Assembly: GCA_024699005.1 (NCBI GenBank)
Contig: JAILQN010000249.1
Coordinates: forward strand, 1-40,031
Direction: 5' to 3'
Source: Clostridia bacterium
Lineage (GTDB): Bacteria > Bacillota_A > Clostridia > Oscillospirales > Acutalibacteraceae
DNA: 40,031 bases
In this document: one piece after another, positions 8,219-17,354 of the stretch
Position numbering within the stretch: the first letter of the stretch is position 1
Layout: the number at the start of each line of letters is the position of its first letter
Translations under genes and position numbers: made by a program
The notes under the pieces: model-generated
Seen by the model: the letters and a program-made list of their open reading frames with translations, nothing else
Told to the model about the DNA's origin: nothing
Database searches by the model: none

Positions 8219-8250
8219 AGAAACACCAAATAAAAAACAGAGGTGATCTT

Positions 8251-8898
8251 ATGCTGTTCGGAGACGGTTCCGCCGCCGCGATGGCTGCAGCTGACGCTGC
8301 GAAAGCCGCTGTCAGAAGCACGGCGAATTTCAACTGGACGTTTATCGCGCTTCTTGCGGTCATTATCGTGGGGATATGGATCCCGCAGTGGAAAAAGAAG
8401 AATTACAACGGAATGGCCGCCGCGCTCGCATTGTACGGCGTCCATTGGATCTACGAGATAGCCAATGCGGTCATCTGTCATTTCTCTGGTTACGCGCTCT
8501 GGCACGTTTCGCCCGAAAGCACCAGCTTCATCCTTCTTGTCGGCGTTTCCTGGGAGCTTTCCATGATGTTCTCCGTGGCCGGTTTCATGAGCGTGGCGCT
8601 GCTGCCGGAGGATAAGAACAAAAAGATACTGGGCATAAACAACCGTATTCTTTTCGCCATAGGCAACGCGCTGTTCTTCTCGGTTTTCGAGATCTTCCTC
8701 GCCTCGACTCCCGCGTTCATCTGGGTGTATAAATGGTGGGGCGCGCTGCCCGTATTCGTCACGACCTATATCCCGTTCTTCCTTGCGGCGAACCTGATCT
8801 ACGACAAGCCGCGCAAGACGCAGAAGAAATTCCTCATCGGTCTTTGGGGCACCGTCGCGGTGCTTCTGGCGGTGCTTATCCCCGCAGGGATCATCTGA
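8251..8898 (+). CDS. Multi-pass membrane protein of unknown function (copy 2)
   Basis: A 215-residue protein differing from the copy at 1006-1653 at only a handful of positions, all conservative (for example V to I in the first membrane segment, G to A near residue 117, L to A near the C-terminus). About six membrane segments are predicted. GAGGTG precedes the ATG. The family is not recognised. At DNA level, many differences between the copies are at third codon positions, so selection is keeping the protein constant. It is followed by about 350 bp without a gene that carry the promoter of the VWA operon. Confidence 0.8.
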   Translation: MLFGDGSAAAMAAADAAKAAVRSTANFNWTFIALLAVIIVGIWIPQWKKKNYNGMAAALALYGVHWIYEIANAVICHFSGYALWHVSPESTSFILLVGVSWELSMMFSVAGFMSVALLPEDKNKKILGINNRILFAIGNALFFSVFEIFLASTPAFIWVYKWWGALPVFVTTYIPFFLAANLIYDKPRKTQKKFLIGLWGTVAVLLAVLIPAGII

Positions 8899-9007
8899 TT
8901 CCGTCGGGCACATATCGGTGTTTTCAGTTGCCCGTCCCTGCCGACATCGGATTCTGCGGATGCGGGCTTCACCGGTTTTTGCCGGGGGAGGTCCAGGCAG
9001 TTTTCGC

Positions 9008-9030
9008 GTAAACGGATACTGACCGTTTAC
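9008..9030. repeat. Inverted repeat upstream of the VWA operon promoter
   Basis: GTAAACGG (9008-9015) and CCGTTTAC (9023-9030) form a perfect 8-bp inverted repeat with a 7-nt spacer. It lies about 39 bp before the -35 of the operon promoter, so it could be an operator. As RNA it could also end transcription from copy 2 of the module, although no T-run follows directly. The rest of 8899-9068 shows only a weak CGGGCA/TGCCCG hairpin (8905-8934) and no gene. Confidence 0.45.
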
Positions 9031-9068
9031 TTCGTGCGCTGTTTGCATATTGTTTTTTTACAAATATG

Positions 9069-9096
9069 TTGACAAAAAAAACCATAATGTGATAAT
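9069..9096 (+). promoter_or_regulatory. Strong promoter of the VWA/tubulin-like operon
   Basis: A perfect TTGACA (9069-9074) is followed 16 bp later by GATAAT (9091-9096), which carries an extended TG (9088-9089). The start would be near 9103, giving a leader of about 150 nt before the ATG at 9252. This is among the best promoters in the window and is followed by six closely spaced genes. Confidence 0.8.
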
Positions 9097-9172
9097 ATCC
9101 TATAGATATGTTTTATAAAGAAATATTATCGGTTGTTTGTCTGTTTTCTGAGAAGAAACCCGGAAATAACAC

Positions 9173-9199
9173 GGCAGTTCCGTTTTGTCGGCAACTGCC
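9173..9199 (+). promoter_or_regulatory. Leader stem-loop
   Basis: In the untranslated leader, GGCAGTT (9173-9179) pairs with AACTGCC (9193-9199). CCG/CGG extends the stem inward with one bulged base, leaving a TTTTGT loop. No T-run follows, so it is more likely an RNA-stability or regulatory element than a terminator. It ends about 50 nt before the start codon. Confidence 0.5.
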
Positions 9200-9251
9200 G
9201 GCGTATAGTTGCTGAAAGGCAAGAAAGCAGTAAGGAAAGGATGATTTGCAT

Positions 9252-11474
9252 ATGCGAAATGTCAGATCTGCGGTTATCCGGCTGCTGAGCGCGATCCTTG
9301 CAGTGATCGTGCTTGCTGCCGGTATTGTTCCCGCGGTGTTCGCAAGTGAGGACGACGCGCCCGAAGTGGAAAAGAAAGAGTACCGTATCGCGGTCGTGTT
9401 CGACAATTCCGGCTCTATGTACGATGGTCAGCCATGGTGCAGGGCAAAGTACGCGATGGAGATCTTTGCATCGATGCTCAATTACGGCGACGGCGACCGT
9501 CTGTATGTTTTTCCGATGTGGGAAGTGAGGACGGACGGCAGTACGCCTGCCCCTAAGAAAGGAGCCGACAACAATTATGTCGAAACTCCGTCCACGGGCA
9601 TGATCGAGATCAGCAGCAATGATGATATCGACAAAATCAGCAATCTTTATACTTTGTATGCTTCTTCCACGCCGTTTCAGCCGGTCAAAGACGCAGCCGA
9701 TTATCTCAATAAGCTCGGCAGCGAGTATGAAAAGTGGCTTATTGTGCTGACCGACGGTAAATTTGATGAAGATAAAGAGAACCATATACAGTACGGCCAA
9801 AAAAAAATACTCCAGACCGAGCTGCTGTCGTATGCCTCGTCTGATCTTAAGGTTCAGTATCTCGGAATCGGTCAAGGTGCATTTGAACTGGATGGAAAAC
9901 CGGATAAGAATTTTTATGCTGCCAAATCCAGTGATGTGGATCTGAAGGACAAGCTGATCGGTATCTGCAATATGATCTTCCAGCGGAATATGCTTCCCGC
10001 AGACAGACTGAGCGGGTCGTCCCTGCATCTGGATCTCTCCATGCGCAAGCTGATCGTTTTTGCCCAGGGGCAGGATGTGTCGGAAACTTCGCTTACCGGC
10101 GCCGACGGTAAGAAAGTCGCCCCCGATCTTGACAGCGGACAGCGCAAATTCAGCGAGATCAGCGCTGGGTATAAAGGGAAAAGCGGGGATGCTACCGAAG
10201 TTGACAGATCACTCGCGGGACGTGTGGTAACGTTCGGCGCATGTCCGGGGGGCGACTATACTCTCAACTGCAGCGGCGCGGACAAGATCCAAATCTTTTA
10301 CGAACCGAACGTGCGCATCAAAACGGTTCTGACCAACAGCGACGGCGTGGAGGTGGACGTAAAAAGCGATATATACCCGGGCACATACACACTCAGCAAC
10401 ACGATCGTTGATAATGTCACAAAAGAAGATGTCTCAGATTCCGAGCTTTTGGGCAACAATATAACGTACGATATAAAATTCAACGGTCAGCCCATCGATA
10501 ACAACGCGGATATAGAGCTTCAGGCCTCAGATGACGATCAGCACATAGACATAACTGCGACCTATCTCAAAAAGTATAAGATCAAAAACAACGACAAATT
10601 CTGGCCCGGGACTTTCAAAGTCATATTGCCGCCGTCATCCTCTCTGACCGTCAAAATCGAATGTAAGCAAAAAGGAAATTGGTACCGCACTTCCCTGCCG
10701 GACGAATGGAAACCGATCATCGTCCATATAGAGAAGGACGGCCAGCCCCTCAGCGATGAAGACCTGCAGGCGCTGGACACACAGTTTGATTTTAAGGGCG
10801 TTGAATACAGCAAAAAGCTCCTTCCCGGTGAATCCGCTTACGAGATCATGCCCGGCGTTGACAAGGACGGGAATTCCGTCAAGCCCGAGGACGGCGCATA
10901 TAAGCTCACTGTCACCGCGCACACCACCGACAATTTTGACAGGGCTCTGGACGCAAAGGATTCGGTTACCGTGAATTTCCGCTGGTGGAGCCAGATCGTG
11001 ATCTGGCTGCTCGGGTTCCTGATCCTGCTGGTCATTGCGGCGATTATCCTGTTCATCATGAGCAGGAAGGTCCTGCCGAAACATATCAACTCAAACAATA
11101 TCGTATTTACCCTTAACGGAAGGGAGATCAGCGGTACAAAACTTGATTACAGCCGGAAAGGAAAGACGCTGTCCATCAAGTCTCCGCCGACGCCGAACGT
11201 CGACGACCGGTGCACCGCGAAGTTCACCCTTTACCCCGTCGGCAAACGCTGGACTTCGTCCAAGCGCAGAAAGTTCGGGATCTCAAAGATCACGGCGGGC
11301 GGCGGCGTGCAGGATATACAGCTCAACGGCACCACCTATATCAGAAATGATCACGGTACATTTGTCCCGGCTACCGATCCGGAAGCGACGCAGATCAAAG
11401 AAGAGGGTTACTGCCCGATGATCGGGATCAATACAAGAAGATCAAATGTTACCTGTACATTAAATCAACACTAA
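9252..11474 (+). CDS. Exported, membrane-anchored VWA-domain protein
   Basis: A 740-residue protein. The ATG at 9252 is chosen over an in-frame TTG at 9246. A signal peptide (residues 1-31, ending AVFAS) precedes a von Willebrand factor A domain at about 42-240. The MIDAS metal site is seen as DNSGS at 51-55, with a later threonine in the SSTPFQP loop and an aspartate in VLTDGKFD. A beta-rich region follows to about 570, then one membrane helix (about 578-604, from WWSQIVIWLL to FIMSRK) and a cytoplasmic tail of about 135 residues. The VWA domain should therefore face outside and bind a ligand or partner through a metal ion, while the tail could contact the tubulin-like protein encoded 19 bp downstream. 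First gene of the operon; no MoxR ATPase or kinase accompanies it, unlike common VWA systems. Confidence 0.88.
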   Translation: MRNVRSAVIRLLSAILAVIVLAAGIVPAVFASEDDAPEVEKKEYRIAVVFDNSGSMYDGQPWCRAKYAMEIFASMLNYGDGDRLYVFPMWEVRTDGSTPAPKKGADNNYVETPSTGMIEISSNDDIDKISNLYTLYASSTPFQPVKDAADYLNKLGSEYEKWLIVLTDGKFDEDKENHIQYGQKKILQTELLSYASSDLKVQYLGIGQGAFELDGKPDKNFYAAKSSDVDLKDKLIGICNMIFQRNMLPADRLSGSSLHLDLSMRKLIVFAQGQDVSETSLTGADGKKVAPDLDSGQRKFSEISAGYKGKSGDATEVDRSLAGRVVTFGACPGGDYTLNCSGADKIQIFYEPNVRIKTVLTNSDGVEVDVKSDIYPGTYTLSNTIVDNVTKEDVSDSELLGNNITYDIKFNGQPIDNNADIELQASDDDQHIDITATYLKKYKIKNNDKFWPGTFKVILPPSSSLTVKIECKQKGNWYRTSLPDEWKPIIVHIEKDGQPLSDEDLQALDTQFDFKGVEYSKKLLPGESAYEIMPGVDKDGNSVKPEDGAYKLTVTAHTTDNFDRALDAKDSVTVNFRWWSQIVIWLLGFLILLVIAAIILFIMSRKVLPKHINSNNIVFTLNGREISGTKLDYSRKGKTLSIKSPPTPNVDDRCTAKFTLYPVGKRWTSSKRRKFGISKITAGGGVQDIQLNGTTYIRNDHGTFVPATDPEATQIKEEGYCPMIGINTRRSNVTCTLNQH

Positions 11475-11492
11475 AAAACGGAGGAAATAATT

Positions 11493-14400
11493 ATGGCAAA
11501 GGAAAAACTCAGCTTCAACCGGATCCCCGCGACGCTGTTTGTGGGCGTCGGAGGCATCGGTTCAGAGATCATCACGAGAGTCGCGGAACGCAGCGCGGAT
11601 GGCGAACTTGAAAATCTTCGCTTTGTCGCCATGGATACCGACGTCAACAGTCTGCGCGGCGTAAAGGGATCGAAGGCCAGGCTGATCACGGTGCAGACCT
11701 CTTCCACGCAGAGCGTTCTCGACTACCTGAAGAATGACGACGACGCCCGCCTGAACTGGTTCCCCAACAACACTACCCTTTATCCCAAGACGGTTTCCGA
11801 GGGCGCCGGACAGGTCCGCGCGATCTCGAGGCTTGCTCTTAACGCGACGATCCGCTCCGGCAATATCGCCAAACTGTACAAAGCGATCGATGATCTGTTC
11901 CTCAAAGACGGTGAAGACGTTCAGCAGGCGCTCCGCGTTGTCATCGTTTCCTCCGCGTGCGGCGGCACCGGTTCCGGTATCGCCATGGCGGTAGGTATGC
12001 TTATCCGTGAGTATCTGCATAAGCATTACAGGGAAAAATCCGCTATCATCCGCGGATTCCTTCTGCTGCCCGGCGTTATGGACACCGTCATCGGCACCGA
12101 GGCCGAGCGCGTGAGCCTGCGCAGGAACGGTTACGCTACCATCAAAGAGATCAACGCGTTCATGATAAAGGCCAGCGGTTTCTGCGGCGTCAGAAAGGAT
12201 CTGGAGAGATACGACGCTCTGCATATCGACGTGCCCACCACCACCGAGGGCGTGGACAGGCTCGATAATCTTCCCTTTGATTTCTGTTTCCTTCTGGACA
12301 GGATCGACCAGAGCCAGGTCAGCATGCAGACCCTCGAACAGTACAAGGAGTTCGCTGCTCAGAGCCTTTATGAGCAGAATATCGGTCCCATGCAGCGCAG
12401 GGCGTTCAGCATGGAAGATAATATCATCAAGGAATTCGCAAACGGCGATAACCTGGGCAGAAACAGATTCGGCGGTATCGGAGCGTCCGTTCTCCGTTAT
12501 CCCTACGAGGACGTCGCCGATTATATCGCCTATACCCGCGCGATGGACCGCATAGGCGCAGGCGAAGAATCCGGCAGCTGGCTCAAATATGACCAGAAGT
12601 TCAAAGAAGCGACCGCGGAATTCAAGAAAAAACGCTCGATCACCAACACCGCCGCACCGGTCATCGCCGACGTCTACGTTTCCTCCCTGCAGAACGACGA
12701 ACAGAGATTCGGCGTGGATATCAAAGCCTATCTGATAACCCCCGGAAGCGATGTGGTGAATTCCGTTGCCGACAAGGTGGATATGTTCATCAGCGCTTTC
12801 AAGAACGAGATCCGTTCCTCCTTCGTCACTCTGCCCGAAGTCTCGGCTTATGAGACGCAGGTCAGCGTTCTGAAGCAGAAGAAGGATTATGAGAGCAACG
12901 AGAACGACAGAGGACATGCTGCGGAGAATCTTGAGTCGATCCGTATGTATGAGCATCTTGTCAAGAGCAAAGCCCGCACCACCGCGAACGCGAGGGCAAA
13001 GTCGATCCTGTATACCGCTCCTTCCGTAGCGCAGGATGTGGAAGGCTACAATCTTGAAACACTGGTCAAGACTTCCGGCGGCGCGATGCATCCCAACGCG
13101 ATCCGTTATATGCTCTATTCGCTGCAGCAGAAACTGAAAGAAGAGCAGGACCGCATCCATGCCACCATGAAGAGGAAATCCGACGCCGTGGACGTTTATG
13201 CGCCGAACGCGGATAATCCGAACCTGTTCGACGTCAACGGCGGCGCGTCCAAGGAAGAAGAACATTGTCTCGATGAGGTTATCGCCCTGGAGAAAGAGGA
13301 CGTCGGTCTTCTTGAGAAAATCGGCATGAAGAAGGTCTGGGACGCGTTCAATAAACATCTGCCGGCTTACAGCAACGCAGTGCTTGAGTACCGTGATTCC
13401 GTTCTGTTTGCCGCCGCTTTTGATATAGCTCTTGAGTACGTCGAAAGACTGAACAGGGAATTCGAGTCCTTCTACAACAGTTTCTCCGCCAAGGTCGTCA
13501 GCCTCGGTAAGGCAAAGGACGATATCGTTGACAAGCTTCGTTTCAAGAAAGGCGACAGCACAACCTATATCCTGGGTGAAAAGAAGCATCTTGACAGACT
13601 GGCTGTGATGTGCCCGGAGGGCAGCGAAGGCCTGCTTCTTCCCGAGGAACTGAACGCCGACATTTTTGAGGCTGTCAAGAAGAACGCGGAGAGCGCGCGT
13701 CTTGCGGCGTATGATCCCTACGGAGACAATCCGAGGACCGATATATTCGATTCTGTTCTGATCGACTACTTCCGCGAGTCCGTACGCTCCGACTGCGATG
13801 AGATCATAAATCTCAACATATTCAAAGCCATCGACGCGGAGTGCGCGTTCAACGCGTTCTTCGATGAAAACAGCGGCAAGAGCGAGGATGATGAGATCGT
13901 CGTTCCCGAAATCACGAAAGCGCAAAAGGACGCATACAGGAAAAAATGCATCCTCTTCGGCAAGAGACTTGCTGCCTCCGGTATCGGTTTCTCCACTTTC
14001 AAAGAACCGAGAGAAGTTTCTGTCTGCGCCTTCAACAAGGGCCTGCTCAAACTGCGCGATCTTGATATCAAGACCGAGCTTGAGTCCATCCCGCTTGCTC
14101 CGCAGGATTCCGACACGGTATCGAAGTATGACCTCCGTTTCTTCAATGCTCTTTACAACATCACGCCCGATCAGCTCGCCCGGTTCAAAGCTCCCGAGAG
14201 CAGCAACGGCCAGGTCGGCTACGGAGAGAACGCAGGTATCTACTTTGACGCGTATCACGAGTATATCAAGAAGATCGGTCCCGATTCCACCAAGAGTTCC
14301 ACTATCTCCCTGCACATCGACAAACGCTGGGATTCGCTGACAGAGATGGAAGAACTGTCGATGGATACCCATTATATGGAGATGGTCAAGATCCACTCCG

Positions 14401-15083
14401 CTCTGATCTACGGTGTCGTTTACAGCATGATCAAGACGCATCCGTCCTCCCGTTTTGACGCGAAGAAGAGGATATTTGCCCTTGAGGACACCGAAGGCGA
14501 TCTTACCATCCTGATCGTTTCCAACGGTACCGAGTGCGATGAGTTCTATGAGGTCCTCGACGCATTGTACAGAGACAGAGCTTCCGTTGCGAAGATCTAT
14601 GAGATGTCAGCCGAGCGTCATAAATTCGACGTTGAGTACAACCGCAGGTATTCCGAGACCGCGTTCTTCAAGGCTGCCAGCGAGTTCCGTATCGGCGACG
14701 GTCATACGGGCAAAACAAGTCTGTTCGAGATCCCGCTGATGTACTACAATTCACTGCCCCGTGCCAAGCTGGATGACAACGAGCTTGCCATCATGATCGA
14801 CAGCGTTATCGGCGTTATCGGACAGGAAGTGGAGCGTTACGAACAGGAAGCCGACCGTGCCCCGATCCTCTCGAGACGTCTTGAGCAGCAGTTCAGACTT
14901 CTTATCGACAACTTCAATAACGATGAATACAATCAGAATGATGAACTCCGGAAGAATTCCGATATAGGCGACAACAGGGTAATCAACATGGTTCTGAAGA
15001 AGGTCAGCAATAAGATCAAGGAGCTCAACACCTTTGAATTCGAAGCGAAGGTAGAGGAGCTCAGAAAGCTTGTAAGAAGCTGA
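11493..15083 (+). CDS. Large tubulin/FtsZ-like GTPase (Tubulin_2 type)
   Basis: A 1196-residue protein whose N-terminal 450 or so residues carry the tubulin/FtsZ nucleotide-binding pattern: FVGVGGIGSEI (residues 16-26), AMDTD near 48-52 (compare NTD in FtsZ) and the signature GGTGSG at 157-162 after VVIVSSA. The rest, about 700 residues, is mostly helical and charged and unlike FtsZ. Size and motifs fit the bacterial Tubulin_2 family. Known tubulin-fold proteins bind GTP and often polymerise; whether this one forms filaments is inference. No membrane segment is present, so it should be cytoplasmic. GGAGG precedes the ATG. The gene is flanked by genes for membrane proteins (VWA upstream, coiled-coil TM protein downstream), suggesting a membrane-associated complex. 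Confidence 0.88.
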   Translation: MAKEKLSFNRIPATLFVGVGGIGSEIITRVAERSADGELENLRFVAMDTDVNSLRGVKGSKARLITVQTSSTQSVLDYLKNDDDARLNWFPNNTTLYPKTVSEGAGQVRAISRLALNATIRSGNIAKLYKAIDDLFLKDGEDVQQALRVVIVSSACGGTGSGIAMAVGMLIREYLHKHYREKSAIIRGFLLLPGVMDTVIGTEAERVSLRRNGYATIKEINAFMIKASGFCGVRKDLERYDALHIDVPTTTEGVDRLDNLPFDFCFLLDRIDQSQVSMQTLEQYKEFAAQSLYEQNIGPMQRRAFSMEDNIIKEFANGDNLGRNRFGGIGASVLRYPYEDVADYIAYTRAMDRIGAGEESGSWLKYDQKFKEATAEFKKKRSITNTAAPVIADVYVSSLQNDEQRFGVDIKAYLITPGSDVVNSVADKVDMFISAFKNEIRSSFVTLPEVSAYETQVSVLKQKKDYESNENDRGHAAENLESIRMYEHLVKSKARTTANARAKSILYTAPSVAQDVEGYNLETLVKTSGGAMHPNAIRYMLYSLQQKLKEEQDRIHATMKRKSDAVDVYAPNADNPNLFDVNGGASKEEEHCLDEVIALEKEDVGLLEKIGMKKVWDAFNKHLPAYSNAVLEYRDSVLFAAAFDIALEYVERLNREFESFYNSFSAKVVSLGKAKDDIVDKLRFKKGDSTTYILGEKKHLDRLAVMCPEGSEGLLLPEELNADIFEAVKKNAESARLAAYDPYGDNPRTDIFDSVLIDYFRESVRSDCDEIINLNIFKAIDAECAFNAFFDENSGKSEDDEIVVPEITKAQKDAYRKKCILFGKRLAASGIGFSTFKEPREVSVCAFNKGLLKLRDLDIKTELESIPLAPQDSDTVSKYDLRFFNALYNITPDQLARFKAPESSNGQVGYGENAGIYFDAYHEYIKKIGPDSTKSSTISLHIDKRWDSLTEMEELSMDTHYMEMVKIHSALIYGVVYSMIKTHPSSRFDAKKRIFALEDTEGDLTILIVSNGTECDEFYEVLDALYRDRASVAKIYEMSAERHKFDVEYNRRYSETAFFKAASEFRIGDGHTGKTSLFEIPLMYYNSLPRAKLDDNELAIMIDSVIGVIGQEVERYEQEADRAPILSRRLEQQFRLLIDNFNNDEYNQNDELRKNSDIGDNRVINMVLKKVSNKIKELNTFEFEAKVEELRKLVRS

Positions 15084-15134
15084 TTATTTCCATATAACTG
15101 ATTATTGCCTTATAAAAACAAGGAGGTGAAGCCG

Positions 15135-17354
15135 TTGTTCACGGTCATAATCGCCGAAAAACGAATCATCGATCTGTATAAAGAATTCAGTCCGTTTGTT
15201 AAGCCCCTGCTTAATGACGAGATCGTTTTCTGTCAGTGGAACAGAGACGGGAAGAGTGTAGATCAGATGCTTCCAGAGATCTACAGGATCACCGAGTTCC
15301 ATAAGCAGTGGCGTGCGATCATCGTCAATCAGGACGGTCTGTCAAATGTGAATCCTTTTGATTACACCCAATATAAGGATCCTCATGCGGCAGGCACGAA
15401 CAAGACGCTGAACTGGCAAAGACTGGATGATTTGAGGAAAGCGCGCTTCGGCAGTTTTGACACTGCAACAGAAAACCCGCTGACAAGACTGACATCTGCG
15501 CTTTGCGGACCGGTGTCATTCAATTATCAGGTCGAGAACAGCGAAGTGCTTCACCGAATTGTTGAGGGAGAAATGCCGCTATATGAGTATATGCTCAGAA
15601 GTCAGCTCCGGGATCTGAATCTGCAGGAGACGGCGATGCGGCTTGACACCTATCTCAGGGAAGCCCTGCAAAGGTTTGTGACGGAGGACAGCGTCGATCT
15701 TCTGATCGATGCTGTCCGGCAGGGCGACGCGAAAGCCGTAACGTCCTATGTCGCAAGCGATATGATCGTTGATTTTATCAAACTTATCGGCGATAACGAT
15801 CTGCTGCACTCCGACCCGGATTATAATGAGCGGCTTGTTGAAAATTCATACAAAGCGGAACTGCTGACGGAGCTGAATCGCAGGTATTGCTTTGTCGACC
15901 GTCTTCCCGAAGAAGTTATCTGTTTTTCACCCCGCACTTTTGATTACGAGAATTATATGCAGGGGATCGAATGGAACGGCAACGACGAGTCGGACTATTC
16001 CAGATTTGCAGAGTTCAACCTTTACCATGATAAGCTCCGGTATATGGTTTTTGATCTTGTGTCTCCGGAGCACAAGCAGTATCTGTCCGATGAGCTGCGT
16101 ATGATCAGCTTTCTGCTCATCCTTGCGGCAAACGAACTGCCGAAAAGCGTCATGAAGGCTCAGCGCGTTTACCGGGTCGATCTGCAGATGGACGAAGGCG
16201 CGATAAAGACGGTCTTCTCCGAATATCTCGGCAAACTGAAAGCTACGAGTCAGTCTATCAGAGAGACGGCTCTTGATATAGACAGAGAGTATTCCGGTCA
16301 TCTTGACCGCAGGACATCTCAGGAACTGTTTGAGTCCGAGGTATCGATCCCCGTGGAGATCACGGAATATTCGCGGGACGAAATGTATGCGGAATATAAT
16401 AAGATCGGTTTGTCCTGCGATTGCCCCGAGGACGAGTATTCGGTCTGGCGCAGCAGATTCCGTTCGATAGAAAAACAGTTCGTGCGTTATATGCGCGAGC
16501 CCCAGCGTGTGCTTAAGGCTGCGGCGAGAAATGACTTCCGCGCGCAGAACAGGATCGATGACGAACGCGTTCAGCAGCTCGACGATAACCAGAAGGAAGA
16601 CATTGAGCTGAAAATGCTGGAGGAAGAGCAGGAGATGGTGGCTTCATCCACTCCTCAGATCTTCCAGCTGGACGGATATAAGAAAAAAATGCGTAAGGCT
16701 GACGAAGAGTTATGCCTTGCCATAAAACAGCGAATGACCAGAAGGAGAACGATACTCGTCGGCGCTGTCTCGGCAGCCGCATATCTGTTCGGTTTTCTGC
16801 CGCTTATCTTCAGCAACCTGAATAAGACGAAATCATTTTTATGGTCGCTGGGGATCTCTTTGGCGGCGATCGCGGTCCTGATGATCATAGGTATCGTTTT
16901 CCTGATCGTTTTGCGCGGCAGGATGACCCGCAGGTATAAACATTTCAACGACGTGATGAATGAGATTTTCAGAAGCGTGGAATCAGGGCTTGCCGTGTTT
17001 TCCACTTATCTGTCTCATGCGTGCAACGTAATGCGCGAAAATTCTGTCCTGCATGTGTTTGGCTCCAAGGCTGTTACAAAAAAACGAATTTTGTCTCTTC
17101 ATAATACTAAAATCTGCGATACTGCGGACGAGGCCGTCGCGGTGTTCTCAAAGTTTATTGACTGCGACAGTATAGAGGCCGGCGACGCGGAAGCCTATGA
17201 TAACGACTACACCGTGATAGAGAATTACGATTACCCGATCCCTTATTCGGAGCTTCCCAGAAGCATCGATTATCTTCAGAAGGGAAACAAGATCTCTGTC
17301 GCAGCCGATTATGTTGTTTCCGTTACTTTGGACAGGGTGGAATTATATGATTGA
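15135..17354 (+). CDS. Two-TM protein with long cytoplasmic helical region, unknown function
   Basis: A 739-residue protein. I place the start at the TTG at 15135 because AAGGAGG (15120-15126) lies 8 nt before it; a start 30 bp upstream would place the ribosome binding site inside the gene. The first 500 residues are helical and charged. An acidic coiled-coil-like stretch (QLDDNQKEDIELKMLEEEQE) lies near 475-500. Two membrane helices follow at about 538-563 and 568-594, then a C-terminal region of about 145 residues. Both ends should be on the same side, probably the cytoplasm. No known domain was recognised. The stop overlaps the start of the 2010-residue gene by 8 bp, so the products are made together and may form a membrane complex with the tubulin-like protein. 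Confidence 0.8.
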   Translation: MFTVIIAEKRIIDLYKEFSPFVKPLLNDEIVFCQWNRDGKSVDQMLPEIYRITEFHKQWRAIIVNQDGLSNVNPFDYTQYKDPHAAGTNKTLNWQRLDDLRKARFGSFDTATENPLTRLTSALCGPVSFNYQVENSEVLHRIVEGEMPLYEYMLRSQLRDLNLQETAMRLDTYLREALQRFVTEDSVDLLIDAVRQGDAKAVTSYVASDMIVDFIKLIGDNDLLHSDPDYNERLVENSYKAELLTELNRRYCFVDRLPEEVICFSPRTFDYENYMQGIEWNGNDESDYSRFAEFNLYHDKLRYMVFDLVSPEHKQYLSDELRMISFLLILAANELPKSVMKAQRVYRVDLQMDEGAIKTVFSEYLGKLKATSQSIRETALDIDREYSGHLDRRTSQELFESEVSIPVEITEYSRDEMYAEYNKIGLSCDCPEDEYSVWRSRFRSIEKQFVRYMREPQRVLKAAARNDFRAQNRIDDERVQQLDDNQKEDIELKMLEEEQEMVASSTPQIFQLDGYKKKMRKADEELCLAIKQRMTRRRTILVGAVSAAAYLFGFLPLIFSNLNKTKSFLWSLGISLAAIAVLMIIGIVFLIVLRGRMTRRYKHFNDVMNEIFRSVESGLAVFSTYLSHACNVMRENSVLHVFGSKAVTKKRILSLHNTKICDTADEAVAVFSKFIDCDSIEAGDAEAYDNDYTVIENYDYPIPYSELPRSIDYLQKGNKISVAADYVVSVTLDRVELYD

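Larger units (their letters stand above)
7540..8898 (+). repeat. Copy 2 of the duplicated two-gene module
   Basis: Direct repeat of 304-1653, covering the ribosome binding site, GNAT gene, hairpin, extended -10 promoter and membrane-protein gene. The flanks on both sides are unrelated to those of copy 1, and no insertion-sequence ends or target-site duplications are visible. Confidence 0.9.

Noticed and set aside
304..8898. Composite transposon formed by the duplicated modules
   Set aside because: The repeats encode no transposase and have no terminal inverted repeats or target-site duplication.
8905..8934. Terminator after membrane-protein copy 2 (CGGGCA/TGCCCG)
   Set aside because: Short stem, long loop and no T-run; mentioned only as a weak hairpin.
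11562..14441. 959-codon minus-strand frame opposite the tubulin-like gene
   Set aside because: No ribosome binding site, no recognisable domain, and the plus-strand frame carries tubulin motifs across the same bases.
9252..15083. Ter-type or MoxR-type VWA system
   Set aside because: No MoxR AAA+ ATPase, TerD-like, phosphatase or kinase gene accompanies the VWA gene.
11493..15083. Cell-division FtsZ
   Set aside because: Three times too long, no FtsZ C-terminal peptide, and no division genes nearby.
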